This document shows positions 52,081-61,370 of a DNA stretch of 64,000 nucleotides, piece by piece. The DNA comes from UMGS1649 sp045604405 (GTDB lineage: Bacteria; Bacillota; Clostridia; TANB77; CAG-465). The notes beneath the pieces are model-generated. The model made no database searches, had not been told where the DNA came from, and saw only the letters and a program-made list of their open reading frames with translations. The DNA lies in the NCBI GenBank assembly GCA_045604405.1, contig JAZUNZ010000031.1:30912-94911 (forward strand), read 5' to 3'. The translations under genes and the position numbers were made by a program. The first letter of the stretch is position 1. Every line of letters starts with the position of its first letter.

Positions 52081-52596
52081 ATGGAAAAACCAACTTGTGT
52101 AGCAGGAATACTAATAGTAAATGAGGAGATAGGACTACCTAAGACATATAATCCAGGATTAAATAAAGAAATGATGTTAATGTACTTTTATATGAAAATG
52201 TGTGCCTTAAAAGATGGAGCTAGATTAAATATTGTATCCGGATTTAGATCATATGACTACCAAGAAAAGATATATAAAGAGTATGTAAAAGAATATGGAA
52301 AAAAACAGGCAGATACTTTTTCTGCACAACCTGGACATTCTGAACATCAATCGGGTCTGGCTCTAGATATTTGTGATGACAGTGATAATTTTATAGACAC
52401 AAAAGAAGATAAGTGGTTACAAAAAAACGCGTATAAATTTGGTTTTATTATACGTTATCCTAAAGGGAAAGAACACATAACAGGGTATAAATATGAACCT
52501 TGGCATTTGCGTTATGTTGGCAGGAAACACGCTAAAAGAATACAAGATAAAAAACAAACTTTAGAAGAATATTTAGGATTATGGCAGAAAAATTAA
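52081..52596 (+). CDS. VanY-type D-alanyl-D-alanine carboxypeptidase (M15B)
   Basis: A 171-residue zinc peptidase expected to trim the terminal D-Ala from peptidoglycan precursors or act on the wall. Motifs: IVSGFRSYDYQEKIY near 58, PGHSEHQSGLALDI near 85 (S-x-H...D zinc ligands) and EPWHLRYVG near 139 (catalytic Glu and His). There is no signal peptide, so export, if any, is by another route. The ATG at 52081 is preceded by GGTGAT; a GTG at 52069 lies too close to that site. It is divergent from the broken M15 gene. Confidence 0.88.
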   Translation: MEKPTCVAGILIVNEEIGLPKTYNPGLNKEMMLMYFYMKMCALKDGARLNIVSGFRSYDYQEKIYKEYVKEYGKKQADTFSAQPGHSEHQSGLALDICDDSDNFIDTKEDKWLQKNAYKFGFIIRYPKGKEHITGYKYEPWHLRYVGRKHAKRIQDKKQTLEEYLGLWQKN

Positions 52597-52626
52597 ACAG
52601 TTTTTAATAAAATTTAAATTTCTCTG

Positions 52627-52655
52627 TTGACATTTTTTTTGCTGTGTGCTAATAT
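52627..52655 (+). promoter_or_regulatory. Promoter of tRNA-Leu
   Basis: TTGACA (52627-52632), 17-bp spacer, TAATAT (52650-52655). Confidence 0.8.
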
Positions 52656-52667
52656 ATATGTACGGTC

Positions 52668-52752
52668 GCGAGTGTGGCGGAATTGGCAGACGCGCCAGAC
52701 TTAGAATCTGGTACCAACCGGTGTGTAGGTTCAAGTCCTATCACTCGCACCA
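52668..52752 (+). tRNA. tRNA-Leu (anticodon UAG)
   Basis: Acceptor stem GCGAGTG/CACTCGC, then a D arm with TGGCGGAATTGGCAGACG. The anticodon stem CCAGA/TCTGG holds the loop CTTAGAA (anticodon TAG). A type II variable arm (TACCAACCGGTG) and the T arm TAGGTTCAAGTCCTA follow, with encoded CCA at 52750-52752. It reads CUA codons. Confidence 0.95.
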
Positions 52753-52755
52753 AAC

Positions 52756-52787
52756 AAAACAAATCACAGTTTACTGTGATTTGTTTT
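52756..52787 (+). terminator. Terminator after tRNA-Leu
   Basis: AAAACAAATCACAG and CTGTGATTTGTTTT form a 14-bp stem around TTTA, followed by more T. Confidence 0.85.
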
Positions 52788-52860
52788 TTAGTTTGCAAAT
52801 ATGTAGAAAATATGATATAAAAGATAAAGGTATAATTAATGAAAAAGGGGATAGATTGTA

Positions 52861-53955
52861 ATGGGTATTACTGGAAAAGATAATAAAAATATTAATCAAT
52901 CAATACAAATATGTAGATTAATTGCAGCAATTTTTGTTGTATTTATTCATGTTGGCTTTCCTGGGAGATTAGGAACTGTTATAGATTGTGTCGCTAGATT
53001 TGCGGTACCTACTTTTTTTGCTATTTCAGGTTATTTTAGTTATTTGGCAGATAGTTCTAAGATAAAGAAAAGAATTGTTTACATGATAAAGTTAAATTTG
53101 GTGGCGGTCGCATTTTACGCTTTTTTGAATATGTGTGAAACAAAATATATTTTCGGCGGTAGTTTAATGCAATACTTAAATAACACTTTAAATATGAATA
53201 GTATTGCAAAATGGATATTTATTAACATTGAACCAATTGCTGGTCACTTATGGTATTTAGCGGCAATTTTGATTTGTTATATATTTTTATGGGTTTATGT
53301 TAAATTCTTTGAAAAGGAGAAAATTAACTATACGCCGTTATATATTACAAGTGCATGTGCGCTTTTAATACATGTTGTATTAGGTGCTAACGCTACAGCG
53401 GCAGGTATGGATGTTCCGTATCACATATATCGCAATGCGCTCTTTTATGCCTTGCCAATGTTTTCAATTGGAATGTTTATTCATCAGTATCATGAGAGAA
53501 TAATAGAAAAATACAACTTAAATATATGGAAAGAAATAATAGTGATTGTACTTGGATTATTCTTTAGCTTGGTACAATATGTAGGCATTGGAAAAGCAGA
53601 GATGCCTATTGGAATTATTTTTGTAACAGTAGCGCTCATGTTATTGGTTGTTTCGCATCCTATTATACCTTTTCTTTCTAAAAGGAAGAAATTTATTGCT
53701 AGCCTTAGTAATATTTCATTAATAATATATATTATACATCCTGCAATAAAGTGGTTCTACAAATATTTACATGGTAAAGTTGAAGCTTGTGTTTGTGAAA
53801 ACCCTTACCTAAATCCGTTGGCGGTTGTGGGTGGCTCAATAATTTGCGGGATAGTTTTTACAATATTAGCAAACGTTATAAATAAATTAAGACAATTATT
53901 AGACAGTAAAATTAATAAGGCATATAATAAATTGAAAGAAATAAGAAATAAATAA
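52861..53955 (+). CDS. Acyltransferase family 3 membrane protein
   Basis: A 364-residue membrane protein with about ten hydrophobic helices. The opening IQICRLIAAIFVVFIHVGF, followed by VIDCVARFAVPTFFAISGYF, is the PF01757 pattern with the conserved Arg and the IH catalytic His. GHLWYLAAILICY near 128 is also typical. Such proteins O-acetylate or succinylate surface sugars, peptidoglycan or antibiotics; the target here is unknown. AAAAAGGGGA precedes the ATG. Confidence 0.9.
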   Translation: MGITGKDNKNINQSIQICRLIAAIFVVFIHVGFPGRLGTVIDCVARFAVPTFFAISGYFSYLADSSKIKKRIVYMIKLNLVAVAFYAFLNMCETKYIFGGSLMQYLNNTLNMNSIAKWIFINIEPIAGHLWYLAAILICYIFLWVYVKFFEKEKINYTPLYITSACALLIHVVLGANATAAGMDVPYHIYRNALFYALPMFSIGMFIHQYHERIIEKYNLNIWKEIIVIVLGLFFSLVQYVGIGKAEMPIGIIFVTVALMLLVVSHPIIPFLSKRKKFIASLSNISLIIYIIHPAIKWFYKYLHGKVEACVCENPYLNPLAVVGGSIICGIVFTILANVINKLRQLLDSKINKAYNKLKEIRNK

Positions 53956-53993
53956 TTGTTTGATGAATATAAAAATATATTTTTTGACAAGAA

Positions 53994-54019
53994 AAAAGGG
54001 CTAGCTTGCTAGCTCTTTT
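53994..54019. terminator. Bidirectional terminator between the acyltransferase and spoVB
   Basis: AAAAGGGCTAGC and GCTAGCTCTTTT pair (one G-U), with the inner bases forming the loop. It overlaps the spoVB stop. Confidence 0.75.
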
Positions 54020-55502
54020 CTGATATTAAAAATAGTAATGTAATATATGAAAAAATACATATAAGTATGTGGAAGACTAAAGAGAGAGTAGTACTCAAAT
54101 ATGAAAACTTAAATATACTAGATATAAATAAAGAGAAGCATATACATATAACTGGTAGTATAACCCATTCAAAGTATTTAAATTTAAGTTCAGTTTCTTT
54201 AAATAATGTAATAACACTAATTGTATAATTTAGCATTTCGCTTATATACATGACTATAATATACCCAACACTTCCAAATATAGGGAGAAGGAAGTATATG
54301 AATGATACAGATATTACTAAGTCTAAAATGTTACAGCACATAACACTAACTTGTTTTCCAAGTCCCTTTAAAATATTATCTATAACATTATCTAGGTACA
54401 TAAGAACTATAAGTGGTGCCATTATTTTTATATACCAACCCACATCTTGTGTGTTATATAAAAGGTTTCCAATATCTTTTCCAAAGCACATTAAAATTCC
54501 AGCTATAGCAATAGAAAAGTATAATGTTATTTTAAACATTCTACCAATATTTCTTCGCATAACAGATTTATCTTCATGCACACTAAATCTAGAAAATTCA
54601 GGAACAAGTAATGAGCTATATGAATACACAATAACACTTGGGAACATTATAATTGGCATTGCCATACCGCATATAATTCCATATTGTGATAGAGCTTTTT
54701 CGTAAGACATACCAGACAGTTTAAGTCTTATTGGAATAATAATTTGTTTTAAAGTGTTAAGTCCAGAGCGTATATATGATGTTATGGCAATAGGCAAAGA
54801 AATTTTAAGTATTCTTTTTGTAAGAAATGAGTTTGGTGCATTTAACTTAGTATATTTCTTTTTATCCTTAGAATAAGTGATATATAAAAATACTAATGAA
54901 ATAATTTCACTTAGTGTACTTCCAACAACTAAAGCTAAAGCAGAGTTGTTTATACTTTTTGTAAAGACCGAAGTCACAAGAAAAAATACAATGCCTATTC
55001 TAATTAGTTGTCCGGCAATTTGAGATATGGAGGTTCTAAGGACATTGCGAACTGCTAGAAAGTAACCAGAAATTGCGGATGTCATTGAAACAAACGGTAG
55101 TGATACTGCTAAAGTGTAAAGGACAGAATATGACACCTTATCCATAAGCCAATGCGAACAAATATATGGTGTAAAAGATACAAGGAGGATACATGCAAAT
55201 ATTCCCATGATAATGCTATATAAAAAGCAACGTTTAACGATTCTAGGAATATTTGATGTATTTTCTTTTTCAATTTCTTCAGAAATTACTTTCGTTGCTG
55301 CAAGATTAACCCCTGAAGTTGCAACAGTTACTGTAAACATGTATATTGACATGATTAAACCATATACACCTATTGCCTCAGCACCTATTTGATTCGCAAG
55401 GAAAATATCAAAAACTGAGGCTATTATTTTAATAATAAGGGAACTTATTATAATTATTATGCTATTTACAATAAACAATTTGGATTTTTTCAAAAAACTC
55501 AC
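54009..55502 (-). CDS. spoVB: SpoVB-like polysaccharide/lipid flippase (MOP superfamily)
   Basis: A membrane protein of about 497 residues with some 14 hydrophobic helices. SpoVB-type features are the N-terminal IKIIASVFDIFLANQIGAEAIGVYGLIMSIY region and IRSGLNTLKQIIIPIRLKLSG near 265. In Bacillus SpoVB is needed for cortex synthesis, probably as a lipid-linked precursor flippase, while close relatives act in vegetative cells. GGGTGAG overlaps the GTG at 55502 and is 5 nt from an in-frame TTG at 55493, which may be the real start. A longer frame to 55532 lacks a binding site. Confidence 0.85.
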   Translation of the reverse strand: MSFLKKSKLFIVNSIIIIISSLIIKIIASVFDIFLANQIGAEAIGVYGLIMSIYMFTVTVATSGVNLAATKVISEEIEKENTSNIPRIVKRCFLYSIIMGIFACILLVSFTPYICSHWLMDKVSYSVLYTLAVSLPFVSMTSAISGYFLAVRNVLRTSISQIAGQLIRIGIVFFLVTSVFTKSINNSALALVVGSTLSEIISLVFLYITYSKDKKKYTKLNAPNSFLTKRILKISLPIAITSYIRSGLNTLKQIIIPIRLKLSGMSYEKALSQYGIICGMAMPIIMFPSVIVYSYSSLLVPEFSRFSVHEDKSVMRRNIGRMFKITLYFSIAIAGILMCFGKDIGNLLYNTQDVGWYIKIMAPLIVLMYLDNVIDNILKGLGKQVSVMCCNILDLVISVSFIYFLLPIFGSVGYIIVMYISEMLNYTISVITLFKETELKFKYFEWVILPVICICFSLFISSIFKFSYLSTTLSLVFHILICIFSYITLLFLISEKS

Positions 55503-55545
55503 CCAAACTAATATATGAAAATCATGTAACAAGATATGTCTATTC

Positions 55546-55575
55546 TTGACAAATAGCCCTTAAGGGTGTTAATAT
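55546..55575 (+). promoter_or_regulatory. Promoter with palindromic spacer upstream of the metal ATPase
   Basis: TTGACA (55546-55551), 18-bp spacer, TAATAT (55570-55575). The spacer holds the perfect palindrome CCCTTAAGGG (55557-55566), a possible operator for a metal-responsive regulator. Confidence 0.6.
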
Positions 55576-55615
55576 ATCTTCATAAAATATATTTGTTCTA
55601 AAAGGAGAATTGTTC

Positions 55616-57685
55616 ATGAAGAAGTATAGATATGAGTTAAGTAACTTAGATTGTGCAAACTGTGCAAGAAAAATAGAAGATGCTTTAAAAAGAAGTAGTT
55701 TGTTTAAAAATGTAGTTGTAAATTTTGCGACTTCAACACTTTCTTTTGAAACGGACGTGGACTATAAACCAAATGTTAATGCAGTAATATCTAGAGTTGT
55801 ACCGGGTGTAAAAGCAACTGAGACAAAGGCCAAAAAAGAAAAGACAGAAAATACGCGCAAGGTAAACATAGATATAATAGTTCTAATTATAGGGATTATT
55901 TTTGCAGGACTTTCCATTGTAATAAAAACAGAACTAGTTAGTACAATATGTATTATTATTTCCTATGCCCTTTTAATGTATAAGACATTTGTGGCGGCCA
56001 TAAAAAAGCTTAGGAATAAGACTATCGACGAGAGTGCCTTGATTTGTATCTCTGCAATAGGTGCTTATCTTATAGCTAAACCAGTTGAAGGTATGATGGT
56101 TCTGGCTCTTTATGATATAGGAAAAATTCTTGAAGCTCGTGCTGTAAGCAAAACAAGAAAAAGCATTAAAGAGCTAATGAACATTAGACCTGAGTATGCA
56201 AACGTAAAAGATATAAATAACATTAGAACCATTTCGCCAGATGAAGTGCAAATTGGGGATATCTTGGTTATTAAATCGGGAGAAAAAGTGCCTGTTGATG
56301 GAAAAGTTATAACTGGTAAGACAAAACTAGATAAATCAGTCCTTACAGGAGAATCTATGTATGTATCTGTAGGAATAGGAGATGAAATTTTATCCGGAAG
56401 TGTGAATGTAGGCGACACCATAGAGATAGAAGCGACAAGTGTGTATGTAAATAGTACAGTAAGTAGAATTTTGGAACTTACAGAAAATGCAACAGATAGA
56501 AAGGCTAAGACTGAAAACTTTGTTGCACGCATGGCTAAGATATATGTTCCAATTGTTATGCTATTATCTGTTACAGTAGGTGTATTTTTACCACTCGTAT
56601 CTAGCGTGACATATGACGAAAGTATTTACAGAGCACTAATGTTTCTTGTAATATCTTGTCCGTGTGCAATTGCGATTTCTGTGCCTTTAAGTTATTTTTG
56701 TGGTATAGGAAAAGCATCATCGCAAGGAATTCTTGTAAAAGGTAGTGACTACTTAGATGCACTTCGTGGTATAAAAACTCTTGTAATGGATAAGACAGGA
56801 ACAATAACTACAGGAAAGTTTGGAATAGCAAAAGTAATTGCTTTAAGCGATAGTTATAGCGAAGAGCAAATTTTAACACTTTGTAAGTTGGGCGAAAGCT
56901 TTTCAAACCACCCAATAGCTAAAGCAATTCTTGCAGAAAGCACGGAAACGCTAGATACTAAAGATGTAACAGAACATAAAGAAATTGCGGGCCTTGGAAT
57001 TAGTTATTGCTTGGATGGGAAGACGATACTAATTGGGAATGAAAAGTTAGTAGGCATTCCTAGTAGCAGTCAAAATATTGGCATAACTACTATATATGTT
57101 TCAGTAGATGGCAAGGTTGTGGGGCAGATAGAACTAACAGATAAAGTAAAAGACGGTGTAAAGGAAACACTACAGTCTCTTAAGAACCAAAACATTGTGC
57201 TTTATATGTTTACAGGAGACAACCTATCTGTTGCGCAAAAAGTAGCAAGTGAAGTTGGAATAGACAATGTTTCTGCTGAACTTTTGCCACAAGACAAATA
57301 CGCTAAGCTAGAAGAACTAATAGAAAAAAAGAGTAGCGAGAATAATAAAGTTGCTTTTGTAGGTGACGGCATTAATGATTCACCTGTTATAGCAAGAGCG
57401 GACATTGGAATTTCAATGGGTGGAGTCGGCGTAAGTAGTAGTATCGAAGCTTCTGATGTAGTAATTATGACAGATGAGATTTCAAAAGTTAAAGAGGCAA
57501 TAGATATTTCTAAGTATACAAATAAGATTATAAAACAAAACTTGGTATTTGCACTTGGAATGAAAATTACCTTCTTAACACTTAGCTTATTTGGTCTAAC
57601 TAATATGCTAATTGCTGTATTTGCGGACGTTGGCGTAACGCTTATGACAATACTAAATAGTGTTAGAATTTTGAAGAAAAAATAA
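55616..57685 (+). CDS. P1B-type heavy-metal ATPase, probably Zn/Cd/Pb exporting
   Basis: A 689-residue ATP-driven metal pump. The N-terminal HMA domain has LDCANCARKIE. Then come membrane helices, the actuator loop with LTGESMYV, the CPC motif in SCPCAIAISVP (ion binding), DKTGTITTG (phosphorylated Asp), NHPIAKAI and GDGINDSPV. The last helices carry a Lys in GMKITFLTLSLFG and the DxG motif in FADVGVTLMTILNS, the known signature of Zn2+/Cd2+/Pb2+ pumps (P1B-2). I start at ATG 55616 behind AAAGGAG; an upstream TTG at 55610 is too close. It resembles CadA/ZntA. Confidence 0.93.
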   Translation: MKKYRYELSNLDCANCARKIEDALKRSSLFKNVVVNFATSTLSFETDVDYKPNVNAVISRVVPGVKATETKAKKEKTENTRKVNIDIIVLIIGIIFAGLSIVIKTELVSTICIIISYALLMYKTFVAAIKKLRNKTIDESALICISAIGAYLIAKPVEGMMVLALYDIGKILEARAVSKTRKSIKELMNIRPEYANVKDINNIRTISPDEVQIGDILVIKSGEKVPVDGKVITGKTKLDKSVLTGESMYVSVGIGDEILSGSVNVGDTIEIEATSVYVNSTVSRILELTENATDRKAKTENFVARMAKIYVPIVMLLSVTVGVFLPLVSSVTYDESIYRALMFLVISCPCAIAISVPLSYFCGIGKASSQGILVKGSDYLDALRGIKTLVMDKTGTITTGKFGIAKVIALSDSYSEEQILTLCKLGESFSNHPIAKAILAESTETLDTKDVTEHKEIAGLGISYCLDGKTILIGNEKLVGIPSSSQNIGITTIYVSVDGKVVGQIELTDKVKDGVKETLQSLKNQNIVLYMFTGDNLSVAQKVASEVGIDNVSAELLPQDKYAKLEELIEKKSSENNKVAFVGDGINDSPVIARADIGISMGGVGVSSSIEASDVVIMTDEISKVKEAIDISKYTNKIIKQNLVFALGMKITFLTLSLFGLTNMLIAVFADVGVTLMTILNSVRILKKK

Positions 57686-57689
57686 TGTA

Positions 57690-57722
57690 TTAAAGGATAG
57701 CGACTTTGTCGCTATCCTTTAA
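57690..57722 (+). terminator. Terminator after the metal ATPase
   Basis: TTAAAGGATAGCGAC and GTCGCTATCCTTTAA form a perfect 15-bp stem around TTT. Confidence 0.8.
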
Positions 57723-57758
57723 TAATTTTATATCACTAAAAATATACTTTTAATTTTC

Positions 57759-57787
57759 TTGCAATGCAAGAAGCTGTGTAGTATAAT
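57759..57787 (+). promoter_or_regulatory. Promoter of pnp
   Basis: TTGCAA (57759-57764), 17-bp spacer, TATAAT (57782-57787). Confidence 0.75.
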
Positions 57788-57808
57788 ATATGTAGCTTTT
57801 TGGGAAGA

Positions 57809-57862
57809 GGTAGTAATAATTTGTGAGGCTTTATAGACTAGGCTTTAGAAATTATTACTTCC
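57809..57862 (+). promoter_or_regulatory. Long hairpin in the pnp mRNA leader
   Basis: GGTAGTAATAATTT (57809-57822) pairs with AAATTATTACTTCC (57849-57862) with one mismatch. TAGCTT (57792-) and AAGCTA (57871-) can close an outer stem. The ribosome binding site lies just downstream. In Escherichia coli a pnp leader stem cut by RNase III mediates autoregulation, and a similar role is possible here. Confidence 0.55.
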
Positions 57863-57891
57863 TTTAAAAGAAGCTAGAAGGAGGAATTTCT

Positions 57892-59988
57892 ATGTTTAGA
57901 AAATTTGAAACAGAATTTGCAGGCAGACCACTTGTAATAGAAACAGGAAAAATGGCAGGACTTGCAAACGGTTCGTGTCTAGTAAGATACGGAGACACTT
58001 GCGTTTTAGTTAACGCTACAATGTCAAAAGAGCCAAGAGATGGTATAGACTTTTTACCTTTATCTGTAGATTATGAAGAAAGATTATATGCAGTAGGTAA
58101 AATACCAGGTGGCTTTATTAAAAGAGAGGGAAAGCCAACAGATAAGGCTATCCTTGTATCAAGGGTAATAGATAGACCAATGAGACCACTATTTCCTAAG
58201 GATTACAGAAATGATACAGCAATAAATGCAATTGCTATGTGTATGGATCCAGATGTGCTTCCAGAAGTGCCTGCAATGCTTGGAGCATCTATTGCACTTA
58301 ACATTTCTGACATACCTTTTGATAGAGTAGTTGGTGCAGCAAAAGTTGGTCTTGTTGATGGAAAACTTATAGTTAACCCAGGACTTAAAGATAGGGAAAA
58401 ATCTGACTTAGATTTAACAGTTGCAGCAACTAAAGAAAAAGTTTGTATGATTGAAGCAGGAGCAAACGAAGTACCAGATGATGTAATGTTAGAGGCTATT
58501 AAACTTGCTCACACAGAAATCAAAAAAGTAGTAGAGTTTATTGAAGGTATTAAAAAAGAAATTGGTAAACCAAAAGCAGCTTACAAATCTTTTGAAGTAC
58601 CAGCTGAAATGTTTGAAGAACTAAAAGATAAATTCTATACTAAAATTTATGATGCTATACAAACTACAGATAAAACTATTAGAGATGAAAATATGTCTAA
58701 AGTTGATGAAGAAATCAAAGCTTACTACATCGAGGCTCATGGCGAAGATGCATACAACGAAGATAAAAAAGATATAGCTGAAATTGTATACAGATTAGAA
58801 AAGAAAAACGTTCGTAATATGATAATAAACGAATCAAAACGTCCAGACGGAAGAGGATTTGATGAAATACGCCCATTATCTGCAGAGGTAGATTTATTAC
58901 CAAGAACACATGGAAGTGCACTTTTCTCAAGAGGACAAACACAAGTATTATCTATTGTAACGCTTGGACCTAAATCTGACGAACAAACATTAGATGGACT
59001 AGATGAGGAGTCAACAAAAAGATATATCCACCATTATAATTTCCCACCATACAGTGTAGGTGAAGCTAGACCAACAAGAGGACCAGGAAGAAGAGAAATT
59101 GGACATGGGGCATTAGCTGAAAGAGCATTAGAACCAGTTATACCATCAGTTGAGGACTTCCCTTATGCAATAAGAGTAGTATCTGAAGTATTAAGCTCAA
59201 ATGGTTCAACATCACAAGGAAGCATTTGTGGTTCAACTATGGCGCTTATGGCTGCAGGTGTACCAATTAAAGCACCAGTTGCAGGTATATCTACAGGATT
59301 ATTCACAAAAGAAGATTCTGAAGATTATATAATGGTAACAGATATTCAAGGAATTGAAGACTTCTTTGGAGATATGGACTTTAAAGTTGGAGGTACTAAA
59401 AAAGGTATTACAGCTATACAAGTAGACATTAAAGTCGATGGTTTATCATATGAAATAATAGAGGAAGCTTTTGCAAGAACAAGAAAAGCTAGAAATTACA
59501 TTCTAGATGAAGTAATGCTAAAAGCAATTCCTGAATCTCGTGAACATGTATCTGAGTATGCGCCAAAGATTAAAACAATAAAGATTGACCCAGAAAAGAT
59601 AAAAGACGTTATAGGTTCTGGTGGTAAGACTATAAACAAGATTATTGAAGATACTGGCGTTAAGATTGACATTGAAGATGATGGAACAGTATTTGTATAC
59701 GGCATGGATGAAGAAATGATTATGAAAGCTTTAACTATTATTGTAGGGCTTACAGAAGAAGTTGAACAAGGTGCTGTTTACATGGGTAAAGTTACAAAAA
59801 TTATGCCAGCATTTGCAATAGTAGAAGTATTACCAAACAAAGAAGGACTTTTACATATTTCTCAAATATCTAAAGAAAGAATAGCTAAGATAGAAGACAA
59901 GTTAACTGTTGGTCAAGAGATAATGGTAAAAGTTATAGAAGTGGATAAGGAACAAGGTCGTTTCAAATTATCTGCAAAAGATGTTTAA
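57892..59988 (+). CDS. pnp: Polyribonucleotide nucleotidyltransferase (PNPase)
   Basis: PNPase degrades RNA 3' to 5' by phosphorolysis. The 698-residue protein has the first RNase PH domain (about 8-135), a helical linker, the second RNase PH domain (about 320-540, RPDGRGFDEIRPL; LFSRGQTQVLS; catalytic FGDMDFKVGGT near 485), a KH domain (VIGSGGKTINKIIEDTGVKI near 572) and an S1 domain (GKVTKIMPAFAIVEVLPNKE near 634). AGGAGG precedes the ATG. rpsO, its usual upstream neighbour, is absent. Confidence 0.97.
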   Translation: MFRKFETEFAGRPLVIETGKMAGLANGSCLVRYGDTCVLVNATMSKEPRDGIDFLPLSVDYEERLYAVGKIPGGFIKREGKPTDKAILVSRVIDRPMRPLFPKDYRNDTAINAIAMCMDPDVLPEVPAMLGASIALNISDIPFDRVVGAAKVGLVDGKLIVNPGLKDREKSDLDLTVAATKEKVCMIEAGANEVPDDVMLEAIKLAHTEIKKVVEFIEGIKKEIGKPKAAYKSFEVPAEMFEELKDKFYTKIYDAIQTTDKTIRDENMSKVDEEIKAYYIEAHGEDAYNEDKKDIAEIVYRLEKKNVRNMIINESKRPDGRGFDEIRPLSAEVDLLPRTHGSALFSRGQTQVLSIVTLGPKSDEQTLDGLDEESTKRYIHHYNFPPYSVGEARPTRGPGRREIGHGALAERALEPVIPSVEDFPYAIRVVSEVLSSNGSTSQGSICGSTMALMAAGVPIKAPVAGISTGLFTKEDSEDYIMVTDIQGIEDFFGDMDFKVGGTKKGITAIQVDIKVDGLSYEIIEEAFARTRKARNYILDEVMLKAIPESREHVSEYAPKIKTIKIDPEKIKDVIGSGGKTINKIIEDTGVKIDIEDDGTVFVYGMDEEMIMKALTIIVGLTEEVEQGAVYMGKVTKIMPAFAIVEVLPNKEGLLHISQISKERIAKIEDKLTVGQEIMVKVIEVDKEQGRFKLSAKDV

Positions 59989-60009
59989 AGTTAAAGGATA
60001 AGTGAATTT

Positions 60010-60819
60010 ATGAAAGTATATGCTTTTGTTGGACCTTCGGGTACAGGAAAAAGTCACAACTCACAAAATGTAGCATTTGTAAATAATATAGACTATATTA
60101 TAGATGATGCGCTTTTAATAAAAGGAAACAAAGTAGTTGCAGGAAGATCAGCTAAAACAGAACCTACCAAAATAGGTTCTGTTAAAGCGGCACTGTTTAC
60201 AGATGAATCAAGACGCGATGCAATGCGTAAAGCCATAAAAGCAGAGAAGATTAAGTCGCTTCTAATACTTGGTACATCTGATGAAATGGTAGAAAGAATT
60301 GCAGAAAACTTGGGCCTTCCAGAAATAGAAAAGAAAATATATATTGAGCAGATATCTTCTAAAGAACAAATTGAAGAAGCTAAAAAGATCAGAAAAGAAC
60401 AAGGGAAACATGTTGTTCCTGTACCAACTTTTGAAATAAAAGAGCAATTTTCCGGATATTTTATGGATCCACTAAAAATGTTCGAAAAGAAGGATAAAGT
60501 ATATAGTGAAAAAAGTGTAATTCGCCCAACATTTAGTTATCTTGGTAACTTTACTATTTCAGATAAAGTGTTAAAAGAGATAATATTACATGAAGGAATG
60601 AAGATAGACGGGATAACTAGAATATCTAAAGTAGATATAGATAAGTATGTAGATGGAGTAAATTTAAACTTAGATATATATGTTAAATTTGGCCATAGCA
60701 TACCAAGGGCAACTACAAAATTACAGACAACAATAGCAGGAGACATAGATTATATAACCGGAATAAATATCTTGAGCATAAATGTATATGTTAAAGGAAT
60801 AGATATGGATAAAAGATAA
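60010..60819 (+). CDS. P-loop ATPase fused to an Asp23/Gls24-like domain
   Basis: A 269-residue protein. The N-terminus has a Walker A motif GPSGTGKSHNSQ, and IIDDALLIKGNKVVAGRSAK near 38 could hold the acidic partner residues. The C-terminal part, from about 175 (FTISDKVLKEIILHEGMKID through VNLNLDIYVKFGHSI), resembles the Asp23/Gls24 alkaline-shock domain found in small envelope-stress proteins. I know no established function for this fusion, although similar clostridial proteins exist. It lies 21 bases after pnp and may be co-transcribed; the weak GGATAAG is the only candidate binding site. Confidence 0.75.
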   Translation: MKVYAFVGPSGTGKSHNSQNVAFVNNIDYIIDDALLIKGNKVVAGRSAKTEPTKIGSVKAALFTDESRRDAMRKAIKAEKIKSLLILGTSDEMVERIAENLGLPEIEKKIYIEQISSKEQIEEAKKIRKEQGKHVVPVPTFEIKEQFSGYFMDPLKMFEKKDKVYSEKSVIRPTFSYLGNFTISDKVLKEIILHEGMKIDGITRISKVDIDKYVDGVNLNLDIYVKFGHSIPRATTKLQTTIAGDIDYITGINILSINVYVKGIDMDKR

Positions 60820-60849
60820 AAGCATGAATGATTCATGCTTTTATCTTTT
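60811..60849. terminator. Bidirectional terminator between convergent genes
   Basis: Arms 60811-60829 and 60831-60849 are complementary over 19 bp, the innermost bases forming the loop. It overlaps both flanking stop codons. Confidence 0.8.
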
Positions 60850-61345
60850 ATAATAAGTATTCACTAGTTTCTTGTAAACCACCAAACATATATTGTCTTT
60901 CTACTTCATAAGCTACTATTGCAACAGAATTAGAAAGATTTAAAGAACGTATATCATACCCCATTGGGATACGAATAGTTCTGTCTAAATTTTCTTTTAA
61001 AAGATTTTCTGGTAATCCCTTTGTTTCTTTACCAAAAAGCAAAAATATATTTTCTTGTTTAGAATAATCCACATCACTATATACATGAGTCGCTTTTGTA
61101 GAAACTAAATACATGTTATTATCATTAATAGGATATTTTTCCAAAAAAGCGGCTAAATTTTGGTGTTCTTCTATTTCTAATTTATCCCAATAATCCAGAC
61201 CAGCTCTTTTAACGCTTTTTTCAGATATATCAAAACCAAGCGGATGGACTAGGTGTAGTTTGGCTCCTATTGCTGCACATGTTCTTGCTATATTTCCAGT
61301 ATTCTGAGGTATTTCTGGTTCTACCAGTACAATATTTAAATTCAT
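60848..61345 (-). CDS. trmL: tRNA (cytidine/uridine-34-2'-O)-methyltransferase TrmL
   Basis: A SPOUT-class methyltransferase of 165 residues that 2'-O-methylates the wobble base of leucine tRNAs. Motifs: LVEPEIPQNTGNIARTCAA at the start, LGFDISEKSVKRAGLDYWD near 46, LFGKETKGLP near 103 and the knot-forming IRIPMGYDIRSLNLSNSVAI near 125. I start at 61345 behind GGAGAT; a longer frame to 61441 reaches back over the promoter. Confidence 0.94.
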   Translation of the reverse strand: MNLNIVLVEPEIPQNTGNIARTCAAIGAKLHLVHPLGFDISEKSVKRAGLDYWDKLEIEEHQNLAAFLEKYPINDNNMYLVSTKATHVYSDVDYSKQENIFLLFGKETKGLPENLLKENLDRTIRIPMGYDIRSLNLSNSVAIVAYEVERQYMFGGLQETSEYLL

Positions 61346-61370
61346 TTTATAATCTCCAATCAATGTATAT

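Noticed and set aside
52646..52861. A 71-codon frame over tRNA-Leu
   Set aside because: It translates the tRNA and its terminator.
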